DNA of 64,000 nucleotides from VBDM01 sp041496705 (GCA_041496705.1 JBGQFD010000005.1:5512-69511), one strand, 5' to 3'. Shown: positions 47,846 to 56,873, counted from the first letter of the stretch. Translations and numbers: made by a program. Notes: generated from the letters alone by a model not told the origin.

Positions 47846-49030
47846 TCAGGCGAGCGCAGGCTGCTTGATTCCCGCGTCCGCCGCGAGGGAGCGCGCCTTG
47901 TCGGTCGCCTCCCAGGTGAACTCGGGCTCGTCGCGCCCGAAATGTCCGTAGGCGGCGGTCTTTTCGTAGATAGGGCGCAGCAGATCCAGCATCTGGATGA
48001 TGCCCTTCGGGCGCAGGTCGAAGTGCCGCAGTACCAGTTCCGAAAGCTTCTCGTCGGATATCTTGCCCGTGCCGTAGGTGGTGACCATAACGCTGGTGGG
48101 CCTGGCCACGCCGATGGCGTAGGACACCTGCACCAGGCATTTCGTGGCGAGACCCGCAGCGACTACATTCTTGGCGACGTAGCGCGCGGCGTAGGCGGCC
48201 GAGCGGTCCACCTTGGATGGATCCTTGCCGGAGAAGGCGCCGCCGCCGTGCGGTGCGGAGCCGCCGTAGGTGTCGACAATAATCTTGCGGCCGGTGAGGC
48301 CGCAGTCGCCCTTAGGACCGCCGATTTCGAAGCTGCCGGTCGGATTGACCAGGTACTTGATCTGTCCTTTGTCCAGGTTCTTGGGCAGCACCGGTTTGAT
48401 GATGTTCTCGATGACGGCTTCTTCGATCTGCTTGTGGGTGAGACCGGGCTGGTGCTGCGTGGAAAGCACCACCGTCTCGATCGAATCGGGTTTGTTGTTC
48501 ACGTACTTGATGGTGACCTGGGACTTGGCGTCGGGCCGCAGCCAGGGCATGCGCCCGTCTCGGCGCAGTTCAGACTGGCGCTCGACCAGCCGGTGCGAGA
48601 GATGAATGGCAAGCGGCATCAGCTGCGGCGTCTCGTCGCAGGCGTAGCCGAACATCAGGCCCTGGTCGCCCGCGCCCTGGTCGAGATCGAGGCCCTGGCC
48701 TTCGTTCACGCCCTGTGCGATGTTCTGCGACTGCTCGCCGTAGGCCAGGATCACCGTACAGGTGTGCGCGTCGAAGCCGATCGCCGGATCGTTGTAGCCG
48801 ATGCGCTTAATGGTCTTGCGCGCGACGTCCCGGAAGTCGACATTTTTCGCATCCGTAGTAATTTCCCCGGCCAGTACAACGAGGTTGTCCTTGACGAGGG
48901 TCTCCGCGGCGACTCGGGAGCGTTTGTCCTGCGCTAGAATGGCGTCGAGAACGGCGTCGGAGATCTGATCTGCGACTTTGTCCGGGTGTCCTTCCGAGAC
49001 GGATTCCGACGTGAAAAGATGGCTGCTCAT
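47846..49030 (-). CDS. metK: S-adenosylmethionine synthetase
   Basis: Makes SAM from methionine and ATP. The 394-residue product starts MSSHLFTSESVSEGHPDKVA; the His and Asp of EGHPDK are the ATP-phosphate and metal residues. GYACDETPQLMPLAIHLSHR is the signature hexapeptide region and GGGAFSGKDPSKVDRSAAYA the P-loop-like signature near residue 270. It is followed by an intrinsic terminator. The upstream end overlaps nothing but lies 94 bases from a divergent acyltransferase gene. A longer start at 49126 was rejected because it lies inside that gap. Confidence 0.97.
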   Translation of the reverse strand: MSSHLFTSESVSEGHPDKVADQISDAVLDAILAQDKRSRVAAETLVKDNLVVLAGEITTDAKNVDFRDVARKTIKRIGYNDPAIGFDAHTCTVILAYGEQSQNIAQGVNEGQGLDLDQGAGDQGLMFGYACDETPQLMPLAIHLSHRLVERQSELRRDGRMPWLRPDAKSQVTIKYVNNKPDSIETVVLSTQHQPGLTHKQIEEAVIENIIKPVLPKNLDKGQIKYLVNPTGSFEIGGPKGDCGLTGRKIIVDTYGGSAPHGGGAFSGKDPSKVDRSAAYAARYVAKNVVAAGLATKCLVQVSYAIGVARPTSVMVTTYGTGKISDEKLSELVLRHFDLRPKGIIQMLDLLRPIYEKTAAYGHFGRDEPEFTWEATDKARSLAADAGIKQPALA

Positions 49031-49124
49031 GCTGGCGGATTTCCCTACGAAAAATGAGCGTGCAAGTCTAGCACAGCACTCCGGCACACCCAACCCACTT
49101 CCCTCCCACAACCCTCCCACCCAC

Positions 49125-49961
49125 ATGCTATTTCTGCTGCGGCCGGTGGCGCGCCTTCCTCTGCCGCTGCTGCACGCTGCGGGCGTGTTGTTGGGCTGGG
49201 TCGTCTATCTCTTGTCGCCGCGCTACCGCCGCGTTCTGCGATTCAACCTCGACGCGGCCGGCTTGCCCGGCCTGCGCTCCGCAGTGATCGGCGAATGCGG
49301 CAAGGCCGCACTCGAGTTTCCCGCCGTCTGGCTGCGGCCACACGCCCGCGTGGTGGAGTTGGTAGTCGAAGTCCGCGGATGGGAACACGTCGACGTCGCG
49401 GCACGCCTCGGCAAAGGCCTGATGATCGTGACGCCGCACCTGGGCTGCTGGGAAATGGTCGGCCAGTACGTCAGCAGCCGCATTCCGATGACCGCGATGT
49501 ACAGTCCGCCCAAGCTGCGTTCGCTCGAGTCGCTGATGCGGGCCGGGCGCGAACGCGGTAGCGCGATGACGAGCGTTCCCGCCGACTTGCGCGGCGTGCG
49601 CGCCATGCTCAAGGCTCTCAAGCGCGGCGAGGCGATCGGCCTGCTGCCTGACCAGGTCCCGGGCGCGGGCGAGGGCGAGTGGGCCGAGTTCTTCGGCAGG
49701 CCCGCCTACACCATGACTCTGGTGGGAAGACTAGTGGAGCAGACCGGGGTCCCGGTGCTGCTCTGCAGCGCGGAGCGATTGCCTCGCGGCCGGGGCTATC
49801 GGTTCAGTGCCGAACCCTGGGTCGCACCCAGCTCTGCCGAGTCGCCCGCGCGCGCACTCAACCGCTCGCTGGAGAGAGTGATTCTCCGCTGTCCGGAGCA
49901 ATACTTGTGGAGCTACAACCGATACAAGGTTCCGGCCGGCGCGACGCCGCCCGCGAGGTGA
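49125..49961 (+). CDS. Lipid A acyltransferase, LpxL/HtrB type
   Basis: Transfers a secondary acyl chain to lipid A at the inner face of the cytoplasmic membrane. The 278-residue protein starts MLFLLRPVARLPLPLLHAAG, with an N-terminal membrane helix. The catalytic HxxxxE box is HLGCWE (about residue 105), and RRYRR-like YRRVLRFNLDAAG and LPDQVPGAGEGEWAEFFGRP are family segments. The chain ends with WSYNRYKVPAGATPPAR. No Shine-Dalgarno was seen. Followed by a second acyltransferase gene four bases later; the pair beside metK and dapF is common in Betaproteobacteria. Confidence 0.9.
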   Translation: MLFLLRPVARLPLPLLHAAGVLLGWVVYLLSPRYRRVLRFNLDAAGLPGLRSAVIGECGKAALEFPAVWLRPHARVVELVVEVRGWEHVDVAARLGKGLMIVTPHLGCWEMVGQYVSSRIPMTAMYSPPKLRSLESLMRAGRERGSAMTSVPADLRGVRAMLKALKRGEAIGLLPDQVPGAGEGEWAEFFGRPAYTMTLVGRLVEQTGVPVLLCSAERLPRGRGYRFSAEPWVAPSSAESPARALNRSLERVILRCPEQYLWSYNRYKVPAGATPPAR

Positions 49962-49965
49962 CCCC

Positions 49966-50841
49966 GTGGTCTTGCTGACGCGTTTTGCGGTGGCATTGGC
50001 GTGGGTGCTGCACTTCCTGCCGCTCTCGCTGCTCTCCCTGCTCGGCTCGGGGCTGGGCGGTCTCCTCTATCGGTTCGGGCGCGAACGTCGCGACGTGTGC
50101 CTTACGAATCTCGCGCGCTGCCTGCCGGACATGCCGGAAAAGAAGCGTGTCGCACTTGCCAAAGCGCACTTTCGTGCCTTCGGCCGAAGCGTCCTCGAGC
50201 GCTCGATTCTCTGGTGGTCGCCGCGCGAGCGGGTGATGCGGCTTGTGAAGATTGTCGGACTCGAGCGGATCCACGCGCTCAAGGGACAGCCGCTCATTCT
50301 GCTTGCGCCGCATTTTGTCGGGCTGGACGCGGGCTGCACGCGCCTGACCTGTGAAATCGACATGGCGGGGATCTACGCAAAACAGAAAGACGCTTTCTTC
50401 AACGCGCTGCTCCTTTCGGGGCGAACGCGCTTCGGGCGACAGCGCGCCATTTCGCGGCAGGAGGGCGTGCGCCCCGCGCTCGCTGCGCTGAAGGAGGGGC
50501 TTCCGTTCTACTATCTGCCCGATCAGGACTACGGGCCGCGCGATGCGATTTTCGTCCCGTTCTTCGCGGCCTCTGCCGCAACTATCACTGGACTTTCGCG
50601 CATGACGCGGCTTACCCGCGCCCGCGTGCTGCCCTGCGTGACGCGCATGCTGCCGGGTGGCGCAGGATACGAGCTGCAGTGCTATCCGGTCTGGGAAAAG
50701 TTTCCGAGCGGCGACGTTGCCGCCGACGCGCGCCGCATGAACGCTTTCATCGAGGAGCGCGTGCGCGAGATGCCCGAGCAGTACTTCTGGACCCACAAGC
50801 GCTTCAAGACTCGACCGCCGGGGGAGGCGAAATGGTACTGA
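49966..50841 (+). CDS. Lipid A acyltransferase, LpxL/LpxM type (second copy)
   Basis: A 291-residue paralogue, GTG start. The catalytic box is HFVGLD (HxxxxD, near residue 113), and GLGGLLYRFGRERRDVCLTN and FYYLPDQDYGPRDAIFVPFF match the family. The end is YFWTHKRFKTRPPGEAKWY. The Asp form of the HxxxxD box and the different chain suggest another acyl position or chain length than the first copy. Probably in one transcript with it. The two genes acting on lipid A then meet the convergent cytochrome c gene. Confidence 0.9.
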   Translation: MVLLTRFAVALAWVLHFLPLSLLSLLGSGLGGLLYRFGRERRDVCLTNLARCLPDMPEKKRVALAKAHFRAFGRSVLERSILWWSPRERVMRLVKIVGLERIHALKGQPLILLAPHFVGLDAGCTRLTCEIDMAGIYAKQKDAFFNALLLSGRTRFGRQRAISRQEGVRPALAALKEGLPFYYLPDQDYGPRDAIFVPFFAASAATITGLSRMTRLTRARVLPCVTRMLPGGAGYELQCYPVWEKFPSGDVAADARRMNAFIEERVREMPEQYFWTHKRFKTRPPGEAKWY

Positions 50842-50861
50842 GGGGTTTGATGTACCGGCTT

Positions 50862-51203
50862 TTACTGGTTGAGCAGCGGAATGCTCTTGTGGTCCGGCGA
50901 TTTCGGGATCGACTGCAAATAAGCGTAGATGTCGGCGAGGTCCGCGTCCGACAGGATGGCCTTCTGGTAGGGCGGCATGGCGCGGTTGCTGAAACGCACG
51001 AAGGCCGAGAGCGCCTCGAACGGCATCGGATTCGGGGCGAGCTTCGGTCCGGCCACTCCGCCCTGTCCCATGAACCCGTGACACTGCCAGCAACCGTTCT
51101 TCACGTAGGCGACCTTGCCCTTCTCCGGGGACCCGGCAGCCACGGCAAGCTGGTTGAACGCGAGGCTCAGCGCCACCAACGCAAGCAAATGAACTAGACG
51201 CAT
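50862..51203 (-). CDS. Small class I cytochrome c, partner of an exported ThDP enzyme
   Basis: A 113-residue secreted cytochrome: signal peptide MRLVHLLALVALSLAFNQLA, then GSPEKGKVAYVKNGCWQCHG with the heme motif CWQCH at residues 38-42. AMPPYQ (Met near 76) gives the distal axial Met, and LSDADLADIYAYLQSIPKS is the usual C-terminal helix. Ribosome binding site GGGAGA. It starts 13 bases after the stop of the ThDP-enzyme gene and has no other possible operon partner. Probable role: electron acceptor or donor for that enzyme in the periplasm. Confidence 0.9.
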   Translation of the reverse strand: MRLVHLLALVALSLAFNQLAVAAGSPEKGKVAYVKNGCWQCHGFMGQGGVAGPKLAPNPMPFEALSAFVRFSNRAMPPYQKAILSDADLADIYAYLQSIPKSPDHKSIPLLNQ

Positions 51204-51216
51204 TGTCTGATCTCCC

Positions 51217-53190
51217 TTAGCGCGGCTGCGTCCAGACGTTGAGCAAAGCGGGCTGGCCCGATTTCACCACCGCGACCGCCTCCTTGAGCGCGAGCCCAAG
51301 TTGCGCCGGATCCTTGATCGGCCCCTTCGCCCACCAGCCCATCGATTCGGCGAGCTTGTGGTACTCGATGTCCGGGTTCTGGATGCTGGTGCCCACCGGG
51401 CCCATGTCGCCGCCCAAGTTGGCGACACGGTTGCGGAAGTTCGACAGGCGCTGCACGTGCATCACCTCCTGGTGGTAGCCGCGGTTGTTGTGCATCACCG
51501 AAAGCAACGGAATCTTGTGCTTGGCCGCGGTCCACAGCACGCCGGGCGCGTACATCAGATCGCCGTCCGACTGGATGCTCACCGAGAACCTGCCCAGGTC
51601 GCGGTTGGCGAGCGCGGCGCCGACCGATGCCGGCGCGCCGTAGCCCACGCCGTAGCCGCCGGAGCGGCCGAGCCAGTGGTGGTGCTTCTGCATCGGCCAG
51701 AGGCGGTTCGGCCAGTTGCTGACATTACCTTCCGAGACGACCAGCGACCAGTCGAGATCCTTGACTGCTCCATACACCTCCATGACTAGGCGCGCCGTGC
51801 TGACCGGGCTCGCATCCCAGGCGACCGCCGCAGCCGCGCGGGTGCGCGCCTTGCCCTCGGCATACGCTTTCCTCGCTGCCTCGCCCCGCCTCTCGATCGC
51901 CGCCTTGCGGTCGTTGGGGATCGCGGATTTCACCGCCTCGATTAGCGCAGGCAAGGTCGCTTCCGCATCGCCCGCCATCGGCACGTCGATGACCTGGAAA
52001 CGCTGGAAGTCCTGATAGTTCGCCTTGGTGTTGAGTTCGACGGAGCTGATGCTGATCAGCTTCGTGCCGGGCTTGATCCGCGTCGAGTTGGTGCCGATGC
52101 CGTCGTTCACGCCGCTGTCGGTGTAGGTGTTCACCGTACCCCAGAAGTCCGAAAGCTCCAGGCCGATGATGACGTCGGCGTTGTTAACGGCCGTTGGCGG
52201 TGCGGATAGGTAGTGGGTCCTCGGGAAGTTCATCCGGCCGCCCTGGTCGATGACCCGGGCCTGCAGCAGCTCGGCGAGCTGCACCAGGAGCGCGACTCCG
52301 TTCGGCGTGCGCGCCGCGCGATCGGCGACGATCATGGGATTCTGCGCGTTCGCGAGCAGCCGCGCCGCCTCCTTCACGGCGCCCGAGTCGCCCTGCGGCG
52401 GCGCCATCGGCACGTAGCGCGGGATGTACGGTTTCTCGCCGCCATGCTCCCTCATCGGTTCCTGCTGCAGGCCGGCGTCGAGTGAGATGGCGACCGGTCC
52501 GTAGGGCGGCGTCATCGCTATCTTGTAGGCGCGCACGAACGACTGCGAGAAATGCTGCAACGAGACCGGCGTGTCGTCCCATTTGGTGAAGTCGCGCACC
52601 AGCGCGTTGATGTCCTGCGCGGAATGGAAGGTCGGCACGCCGGGCGGCCGGTGGGCGGCATCGAGATCGTTGCCGCCGACGATGATCAAGGGCACGCGAT
52701 CGCACCACGCGTTGTAGACCCCCATCGTGGCGTGCTGCAGGCCGACCGTGCCATGACAAAGCGTCATCAGCGGCTTGCCGGCGATCTTGAAGTAGCCGTG
52801 CGCCATGCCCACCGCGGATTCCTCGTGCATGCAGCTGAGGAACTCCGGCATCTTGTTGCCGCCGTAGTTGATCAGCGACTCGTGGATGGCGCGGAAACTG
52901 GAAGCGCAGTTTGAAGGCAGGTATTTGATGTCGAGCGACTTGATGACGTCGACCATGAAATCGGAGCCGGGTATGCCCTGGACTCGCGCCAATTCCCGCG
53001 GCGTTCCGGTCTCGGCCGCGGCGGTCTTTGCCGAGGGCGGCAGCGCGGAGGGCGCGCGCGGCGCGTTCTGCGCCAGCGTGTCGGCGGCGCTTGCGATCGG
53101 CGGCGTCATTGCGGTCGCGGCGCCGGCCGCGATCACTCCGGTAAGAAAATGCCGGCGATCCACCTTCAGACTCGTATCCTTGCGTGCCAT
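51217..53190 (-). CDS. Tat-exported thiamine-diphosphate enzyme, acetolactate synthase/decarboxylase-like
   Basis: A 657-residue protein of the ThDP-dependent AHAS/pyruvate oxidase/benzoylformate decarboxylase superfamily, with an N-terminal twin-arginine signal (VDRRHFLTGVIAAGAATAMT, Arg-Arg at 12-13, cleavage near ASAAD). The PYR-domain glutamate is in CMHEESAVGMAHGYFK, and the ThDP motif runs from SDGDLMYA (541) to HNNRGY (568-573). A central TH3-like domain (QNPMIVADRAARTPNGVALL) is present. All family parts are there, so the protein should fold with ThDP. Export by Tat is exceptional for this superfamily, as Tat allows folded, cofactor-loaded proteins. It is followed at once by a cytochrome c gene. 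Substrate is unknown. Confidence 0.88.
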   Translation of the reverse strand: MARKDTSLKVDRRHFLTGVIAAGAATAMTPPIASAADTLAQNAPRAPSALPPSAKTAAAETGTPRELARVQGIPGSDFMVDVIKSLDIKYLPSNCASSFRAIHESLINYGGNKMPEFLSCMHEESAVGMAHGYFKIAGKPLMTLCHGTVGLQHATMGVYNAWCDRVPLIIVGGNDLDAAHRPPGVPTFHSAQDINALVRDFTKWDDTPVSLQHFSQSFVRAYKIAMTPPYGPVAISLDAGLQQEPMREHGGEKPYIPRYVPMAPPQGDSGAVKEAARLLANAQNPMIVADRAARTPNGVALLVQLAELLQARVIDQGGRMNFPRTHYLSAPPTAVNNADVIIGLELSDFWGTVNTYTDSGVNDGIGTNSTRIKPGTKLISISSVELNTKANYQDFQRFQVIDVPMAGDAEATLPALIEAVKSAIPNDRKAAIERRGEAARKAYAEGKARTRAAAAVAWDASPVSTARLVMEVYGAVKDLDWSLVVSEGNVSNWPNRLWPMQKHHHWLGRSGGYGVGYGAPASVGAALANRDLGRFSVSIQSDGDLMYAPGVLWTAAKHKIPLLSVMHNNRGYHQEVMHVQRLSNFRNRVANLGGDMGPVGTSIQNPDIEYHKLAESMGWWAKGPIKDPAQLGLALKEAVAVVKSGQPALLNVWTQPR

Positions 53191-53347
53191 CGCTTTCTCC
53201 TCCTAATTCGCGCCTGTGCTCGCCTGTGCTCAGGCGGTGCGTCATTCTAGTGGTTCTTATCGAGGGCGGGTACTGTGGGTATCGCTCCGGGAATCACCGC
53301 AGCGGAATTGCGAGGATGTATAGTGGAAGCAATCAGTTAAGGCCGTT

Positions 53348-54211
53348 ATGCGACTAAAATTCACCAAGATGCAGGGGGCCGGCAACGATTTCGTCGTGCT
53401 CGACGGCGTTACCCGGCGAATCGACCCTACCCCGGAACTTGCCAGGCGTCTTGCCGACCGCCACTTCGGCGTCGGCTGCGACCAGATCCTTCTGGTCGAA
53501 AAGACGCAGCGCTCGGATGCCGATTTCCGCTACCGGATCTGGAACGCTGACGGCGGCGAAGTCGAGCAATGCGGCAACGGTGCGCGCTGCTTCGTGCGCT
53601 TCGTGCACGACAAGGGACTCACTCGAAAAAGCGAGGTCCGCGTCGAAACCCTGTCCGGTGTGATCGTTCCGCGGCTCGAGACCGACGGGCAGGTGACCGT
53701 GGATATGGGCGAGCCGCTATTCGAACCGGATCGAGTTCCATTTGACGCGCGCGGGCTTGAGCCGGTGCAACACGGCAAACGCTGGCCGCTCGAGCTCGCC
53801 GGCCGCCGGGTACCGGTCGCGGTACTCTCTATGGGCAACCCGCACGCGGTGCAGGCCGTGGCCGACGTCGACTCGGCGCCGGTCGCGAGCGAGGGGCCCT
53901 TGATCGAATGCCATCCGCGTTTTCCGAAGCGGGTGAACGCCGGGTTCGCGCAGACGCTGGATCGCGGGAACATCCGGCTGCGGGTGTGGGAGCGCGGCGC
54001 CGGGGAAACGCTTGCCTGTGGAACCGGGGCCTGCGCCGCGGTCGTTGCCGGGATCCGCGAGGGTAGTCTTGATGAAACCGTACGCGTTGCAACGCGAGGC
54101 GGGGATTTGACGATACGCTGGGCAGGCGGTGAAAATGATCCCAAGGGCTCTGTCTGGATGACCGGACCGGCGGTTACCGTGTTCGAAGGGGAGATCGAAT
54201 TTGAAAGCTGA
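53348..54211 (+). CDS. dapF: Diaminopimelate epimerase
   Basis: Converts LL-DAP to meso-DAP for lysine and peptidoglycan. The 287-residue product starts MRLKFTKMQGAGNDFVVLDG; the two catalytic cysteines are in VEQCGNGARCFVRFV (near residue 77) and LACGTGACAAVVAG (near residue 225). Both halves of the pseudo-symmetric fold are complete. It begins the classical dapF-DUF484-xerC cluster. Upstream promoter elements were not clear. The stop overlaps the TTG start of the next gene. Confidence 0.97.
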   Translation: MRLKFTKMQGAGNDFVVLDGVTRRIDPTPELARRLADRHFGVGCDQILLVEKTQRSDADFRYRIWNADGGEVEQCGNGARCFVRFVHDKGLTRKSEVRVETLSGVIVPRLETDGQVTVDMGEPLFEPDRVPFDARGLEPVQHGKRWPLELAGRRVPVAVLSMGNPHAVQAVADVDSAPVASEGPLIECHPRFPKRVNAGFAQTLDRGNIRLRVWERGAGETLACGTGACAAVVAGIREGSLDETVRVATRGGDLTIRWAGGENDPKGSVWMTGPAVTVFEGEIEFES

Positions 54212-54839
54212 CGACGTCGCGCGTTTTCTCCGTGAGAATCCGGTATTTTTCGAACAGTACGCCGACACGCTCGCCGAGATCTACATTCCCCATCCTCACG
54301 GCGGGCGAGCGATCCCCTTGTCCGACCGCCAGGTGCTGTCGCTGCGCGATAAGAACCGCTCGCTCGAGTCGCGGCTCGGCGAACTGCTGCAGATCGGCGA
54401 GGAAAACGACGCGATCGGCGAGAAGATGCATCGGCTGTGCCTGGCGATGCTCTCGGCGACGGACCCCAACGGCCTGCTCACCGTACTCTATCTGCACCTG
54501 CGCGAGGATTTTGCCGTCCCGCATTCGGCACTGCGCATCTGGGGCGGGGCAGGGGAAGGCACGGAGTTCTATACCGTCGGCGAAGAGCTGAAAGCTTATG
54601 CTGCGGCTCTCACTCACCCCTACTGCGGACCGAATGCAAACGCGCAGGCCGCGGCATGGTTCGGAGAGGGTGCCTCGCACGTTCGATCGGTGGCGCACAT
54701 GGCGCTGCGCGGCAAGGAATGCTTCGGCATGCTGGCGCTGGGGAGCGAGGATGCATCGCGGTTCTATCCGGAAATGGGCACCCTCTATCTCACGCGCCTC
54801 GGGGAAATGGTGAGCGCTGCGCTGACGCGGTTCCTGTAA
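54201..54839 (+). CDS. DUF484-family GAF-like protein
   Basis: A 212-residue protein starting at a TTG that lies 11 bases inside dapF (MKADDVARFLRENPVFFEQY). LAEIYIPHPHGGRAIPLSDR and QVLSLRDKNRSLESRLGELL make the DUF484 N-terminal and coiled section, followed by a GAF-like half (YLHLREDFAVPHSALRIWGG). The family is almost always placed between dapF and xerC; its biochemical role is not known. Translationally coupled to dapF. Confidence 0.9.
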   Translation: MKADDVARFLRENPVFFEQYADTLAEIYIPHPHGGRAIPLSDRQVLSLRDKNRSLESRLGELLQIGEENDAIGEKMHRLCLAMLSATDPNGLLTVLYLHLREDFAVPHSALRIWGGAGEGTEFYTVGEELKAYAAALTHPYCGPNANAQAAAWFGEGASHVRSVAHMALRGKECFGMLALGSEDASRFYPEMGTLYLTRLGEMVSAALTRFL

Positions 54840-54852
54840 AGTCCGGACGGGG

Positions 54853-55776
54853 ATGCGCACGCACGATCCCCGCCAGCTGCTTGCCGGGTATCTCGATCAG
54901 CTGACGCACCAGCGGCGCCTGAGCGCCGGGACCGCGCGCAATTACCGGCGCGCGGTGGAACAGCTGTTCGCGCTCAACGAAGGCTTGGAGCTGGAGAAGT
55001 TCGACCTTCAGCATATTCGCCGCAGCGTGTCCCAGCTGCACGCGCGCGGCATCTCGGGGCGGACGATCGCTTACACGATCTCGGGCTGGCGCGGGTTCTT
55101 CCACTGGCTCGTCAGGCATCACGGATATCCCCGCAATCCCTGCGTCGGAGTTCGGCCGCCGAAAAGTCCCAAGGCCCTGCCGAAGGCGCTATCACCCGAT
55201 GTCATCGCGCAGATGCTCGACGGACCGGCGAGCGGACCCGCGCAAGTGCGCGACAAGTCCATGTTCGAGTTGTTCTACTCTTCCGGGCTGCGCCTTGCGG
55301 AACTGGTGGGTCTTGACCTGGCCGACGGCGCGGAGCTGCTGCGGCAGGCCGAAGTGACCGTGACCGGCAAGGGCGCGAAGACCCGCAGCGTGCCGGTGGG
55401 AAGGCGTGCGTGCGCGGCCCTGGTGGCGTGGCTGGACGTGCGCGGGTCGATGGCGCGTCCAGCCGAGTCTGCGCTCTTCGTGGGTGCGCGCGGCGCGCGC
55501 ATCGCTGCCAGTTCGGTGCGCCGGGCGCTCGACTTGTGGGCGCGGCGCCTGGGACTGCCCCAGCACGTTCACCCGCACATGCTGCGCCACTCCTTTGCGA
55601 CGCATCTCCTGCAGTCCTCCGGCGACCTGCGCGCGGTGCAGGAAATGCTGGGACACTCGAGCATCTCGACCACACAGGTGTATACGCACCTCGACTTTCA
55701 GCATCTCGCGAAAGCGTACGACGCGGCGCACCCGCGCGCGAGGAAAAAAGCCCCGGCCGCGGTGAAGAAACCTTGA
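54853..55776 (+). CDS. xerC: Tyrosine recombinase XerC
   Basis: Site-specific recombinase that acts with XerD at dif to resolve chromosome dimers. The 307-residue product has an N-terminal SAM-like domain (LLAGYLDQLTHQRRLSAGTA). Catalytic residues visible: Arg in SSGLRLAELVGLD, Lys in VTGKGAKTRSVPVG, HxxR in HPHMLRHSFATHLL, His in MLGHSSISTTQVYTHLD, and the Tyr of VYTHLD. The gene follows DUF484 by 13 bases. Its TGA overlaps a TTG that starts a chromate-transporter gene, so the cluster continues. XerD is not in the window. Confidence 0.93.
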   Translation: MRTHDPRQLLAGYLDQLTHQRRLSAGTARNYRRAVEQLFALNEGLELEKFDLQHIRRSVSQLHARGISGRTIAYTISGWRGFFHWLVRHHGYPRNPCVGVRPPKSPKALPKALSPDVIAQMLDGPASGPAQVRDKSMFELFYSSGLRLAELVGLDLADGAELLRQAEVTVTGKGAKTRSVPVGRRACAALVAWLDVRGSMARPAESALFVGARGARIAASSVRRALDLWARRLGLPQHVHPHMLRHSFATHLLQSSGDLRAVQEMLGHSSISTTQVYTHLDFQHLAKAYDAAHPRARKKAPAAVKKP

Positions 55777-56321
55777 ACGAAACACCTGCCGGTGCTCCGG
55801 CGCCCCGCGAACTGTTCCTGCGGTTCACACAGGTCTCGCTGTCGGGGTTTGGCGGCGTTATGCCGTTTGCGCGGAGGATGCTGGTCGAAGAGCGCCGCTG
55901 GTTGAGCGCAGAGGAGTTCACAGATCTCCTCAGCCTGTGCCAGCTGCTGCCCGGTCCGAACATCGTGAACGTTTCGGTCTGCGTAGGGGCGCGCTTCCAC
56001 AGTGTCCGCGGGGCGCTCGCGGCTTTCGCCGGCCTGATGTCGGCCCCGTTCATGATCGTCCTCGCGCTCGGCACGCTTTACACCCAGTATGGCCATCTGC
56101 CCGCGGTGTCGGCCGCGCTCCGCGGCGTTTCGGCTGCGGCCGCCGGACTGGTGGTGGCGATGGCGTTCAAGATGGCGGCGAGCAAGCGCCTGCGTTCGGC
56201 GATGGCTTGGTTCGCGGTGGCAACTTTCTTGGGCATCGCGCTAATGCGCTTTCCCCTGTTGGTATTTCTGCTCGGCGCCGCACCCTTGAGCATCGCGGCT
56301 GCGCTGTGGAGGGCGAGGTGA
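55773..56321 (+). CDS. Chromate transporter, first CHR half
   Basis: A short CHR-domain membrane protein of 182 residues. The chosen TTG overlaps the xerC stop (TTGA). FLRFTQVSLSGFGGVMPFAR is the CHR opening motif (SxxGFGGxxPxxR), and WLSAEEFTDLLSLCQLLPGP with NIVNVSVCVGARFHSVRGAL carries the PGPNIVN signature; hydrophobic helices follow. Short CHR proteins act as pairs of opposite topology to export chromate, or act in an unknown anion transport. It overlaps the second half by GTGA. Confidence 0.85.
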   Translation: MNETPAGAPAPRELFLRFTQVSLSGFGGVMPFARRMLVEERRWLSAEEFTDLLSLCQLLPGPNIVNVSVCVGARFHSVRGALAAFAGLMSAPFMIVLALGTLYTQYGHLPAVSAALRGVSAAAAGLVVAMAFKMAASKRLRSAMAWFAVATFLGIALMRFPLLVFLLGAAPLSIAAALWRAR

Positions 56322-56845
56322 ACTGGGACGTTCTCGCACAGCTGGCGCTGGACTTTTCCGTCCTCTCGCTGATCGCGGTCGGCGGCGCAATCACCGTGTT
56401 GCCGGAAATGCACCGCAGCGTCGTGGAAGTGCATGGCTGGATGAGCGCGTCGCAGTTCGCCGAGCTGTTCGCCCTCGCCCAAGCTTCGCCCGGGCCCAAT
56501 ATTCTCGTGGTCAGCCTGATTGGCTGGAAAGTCGGGGGATTCGCGGGCGCGATCATCGCTACGGCAGCCATGTGCGGGCCGTCGTGCGTCCTGGCGTTCG
56601 CCGTCTCGCGGATCTGGCAGCGTCTTCGCGGGTCGCGCTGGCGAGCTGCGGTGGAGGACGGACTCGTTCCGGTGACCGTGGGACTGATGCTCGCGGGCGG
56701 CTATCTCATTACGCTCGCGGCCGATGCCTCGATTGCGGCCTTTGCGATAACGGCCGTCACGGCGGCCGCAGTGCTGGCCACGCGTATCCATCCTCTGTGG
56801 CTTTTTGCCGCGGCTGGATTGATAGGCCTGGCGGGCTGGGTCTAA
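56318..56845 (+). CDS. Chromate transporter, second CHR half
   Basis: A 175-residue CHR-domain protein from a GTG that overlaps the first half's stop. VLSLIAVGGAITVLPEMHRS is the second-type CHR opening (GGxxxVLPEMHR), and FAELFALAQASPGPNILVVS carries the SPGPNxLxV signature; about five helices. Together with the previous gene it makes one functional unit that in other bacteria is a single fused ChrA. The sequence of the two halves differs as expected of the inside/outside pair. Confidence 0.85.
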   Translation: MNWDVLAQLALDFSVLSLIAVGGAITVLPEMHRSVVEVHGWMSASQFAELFALAQASPGPNILVVSLIGWKVGGFAGAIIATAAMCGPSCVLAFAVSRIWQRLRGSRWRAAVEDGLVPVTVGLMLAGGYLITLAADASIAAFAITAVTAAAVLATRIHPLWLFAAAGLIGLAGWV

Positions 56846-56873
56846 AGCGCGGCCGGCTCTGCGGAGATTCCGG

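Noticed and set aside
49031..49124. Possible SAM-type riboswitch in front of metK
   Set aside because: Only 94 bases separate metK from the divergent acyltransferase gene and no known SAM-riboswitch core was recognisable there.
55773..56845. Split chromate transporter as a broken (frameshifted) chrA gene
   Set aside because: Short CHR proteins encoded as overlapping pairs are a normal arrangement; each half has its own start with a stop/start overlap and complete signature motif.
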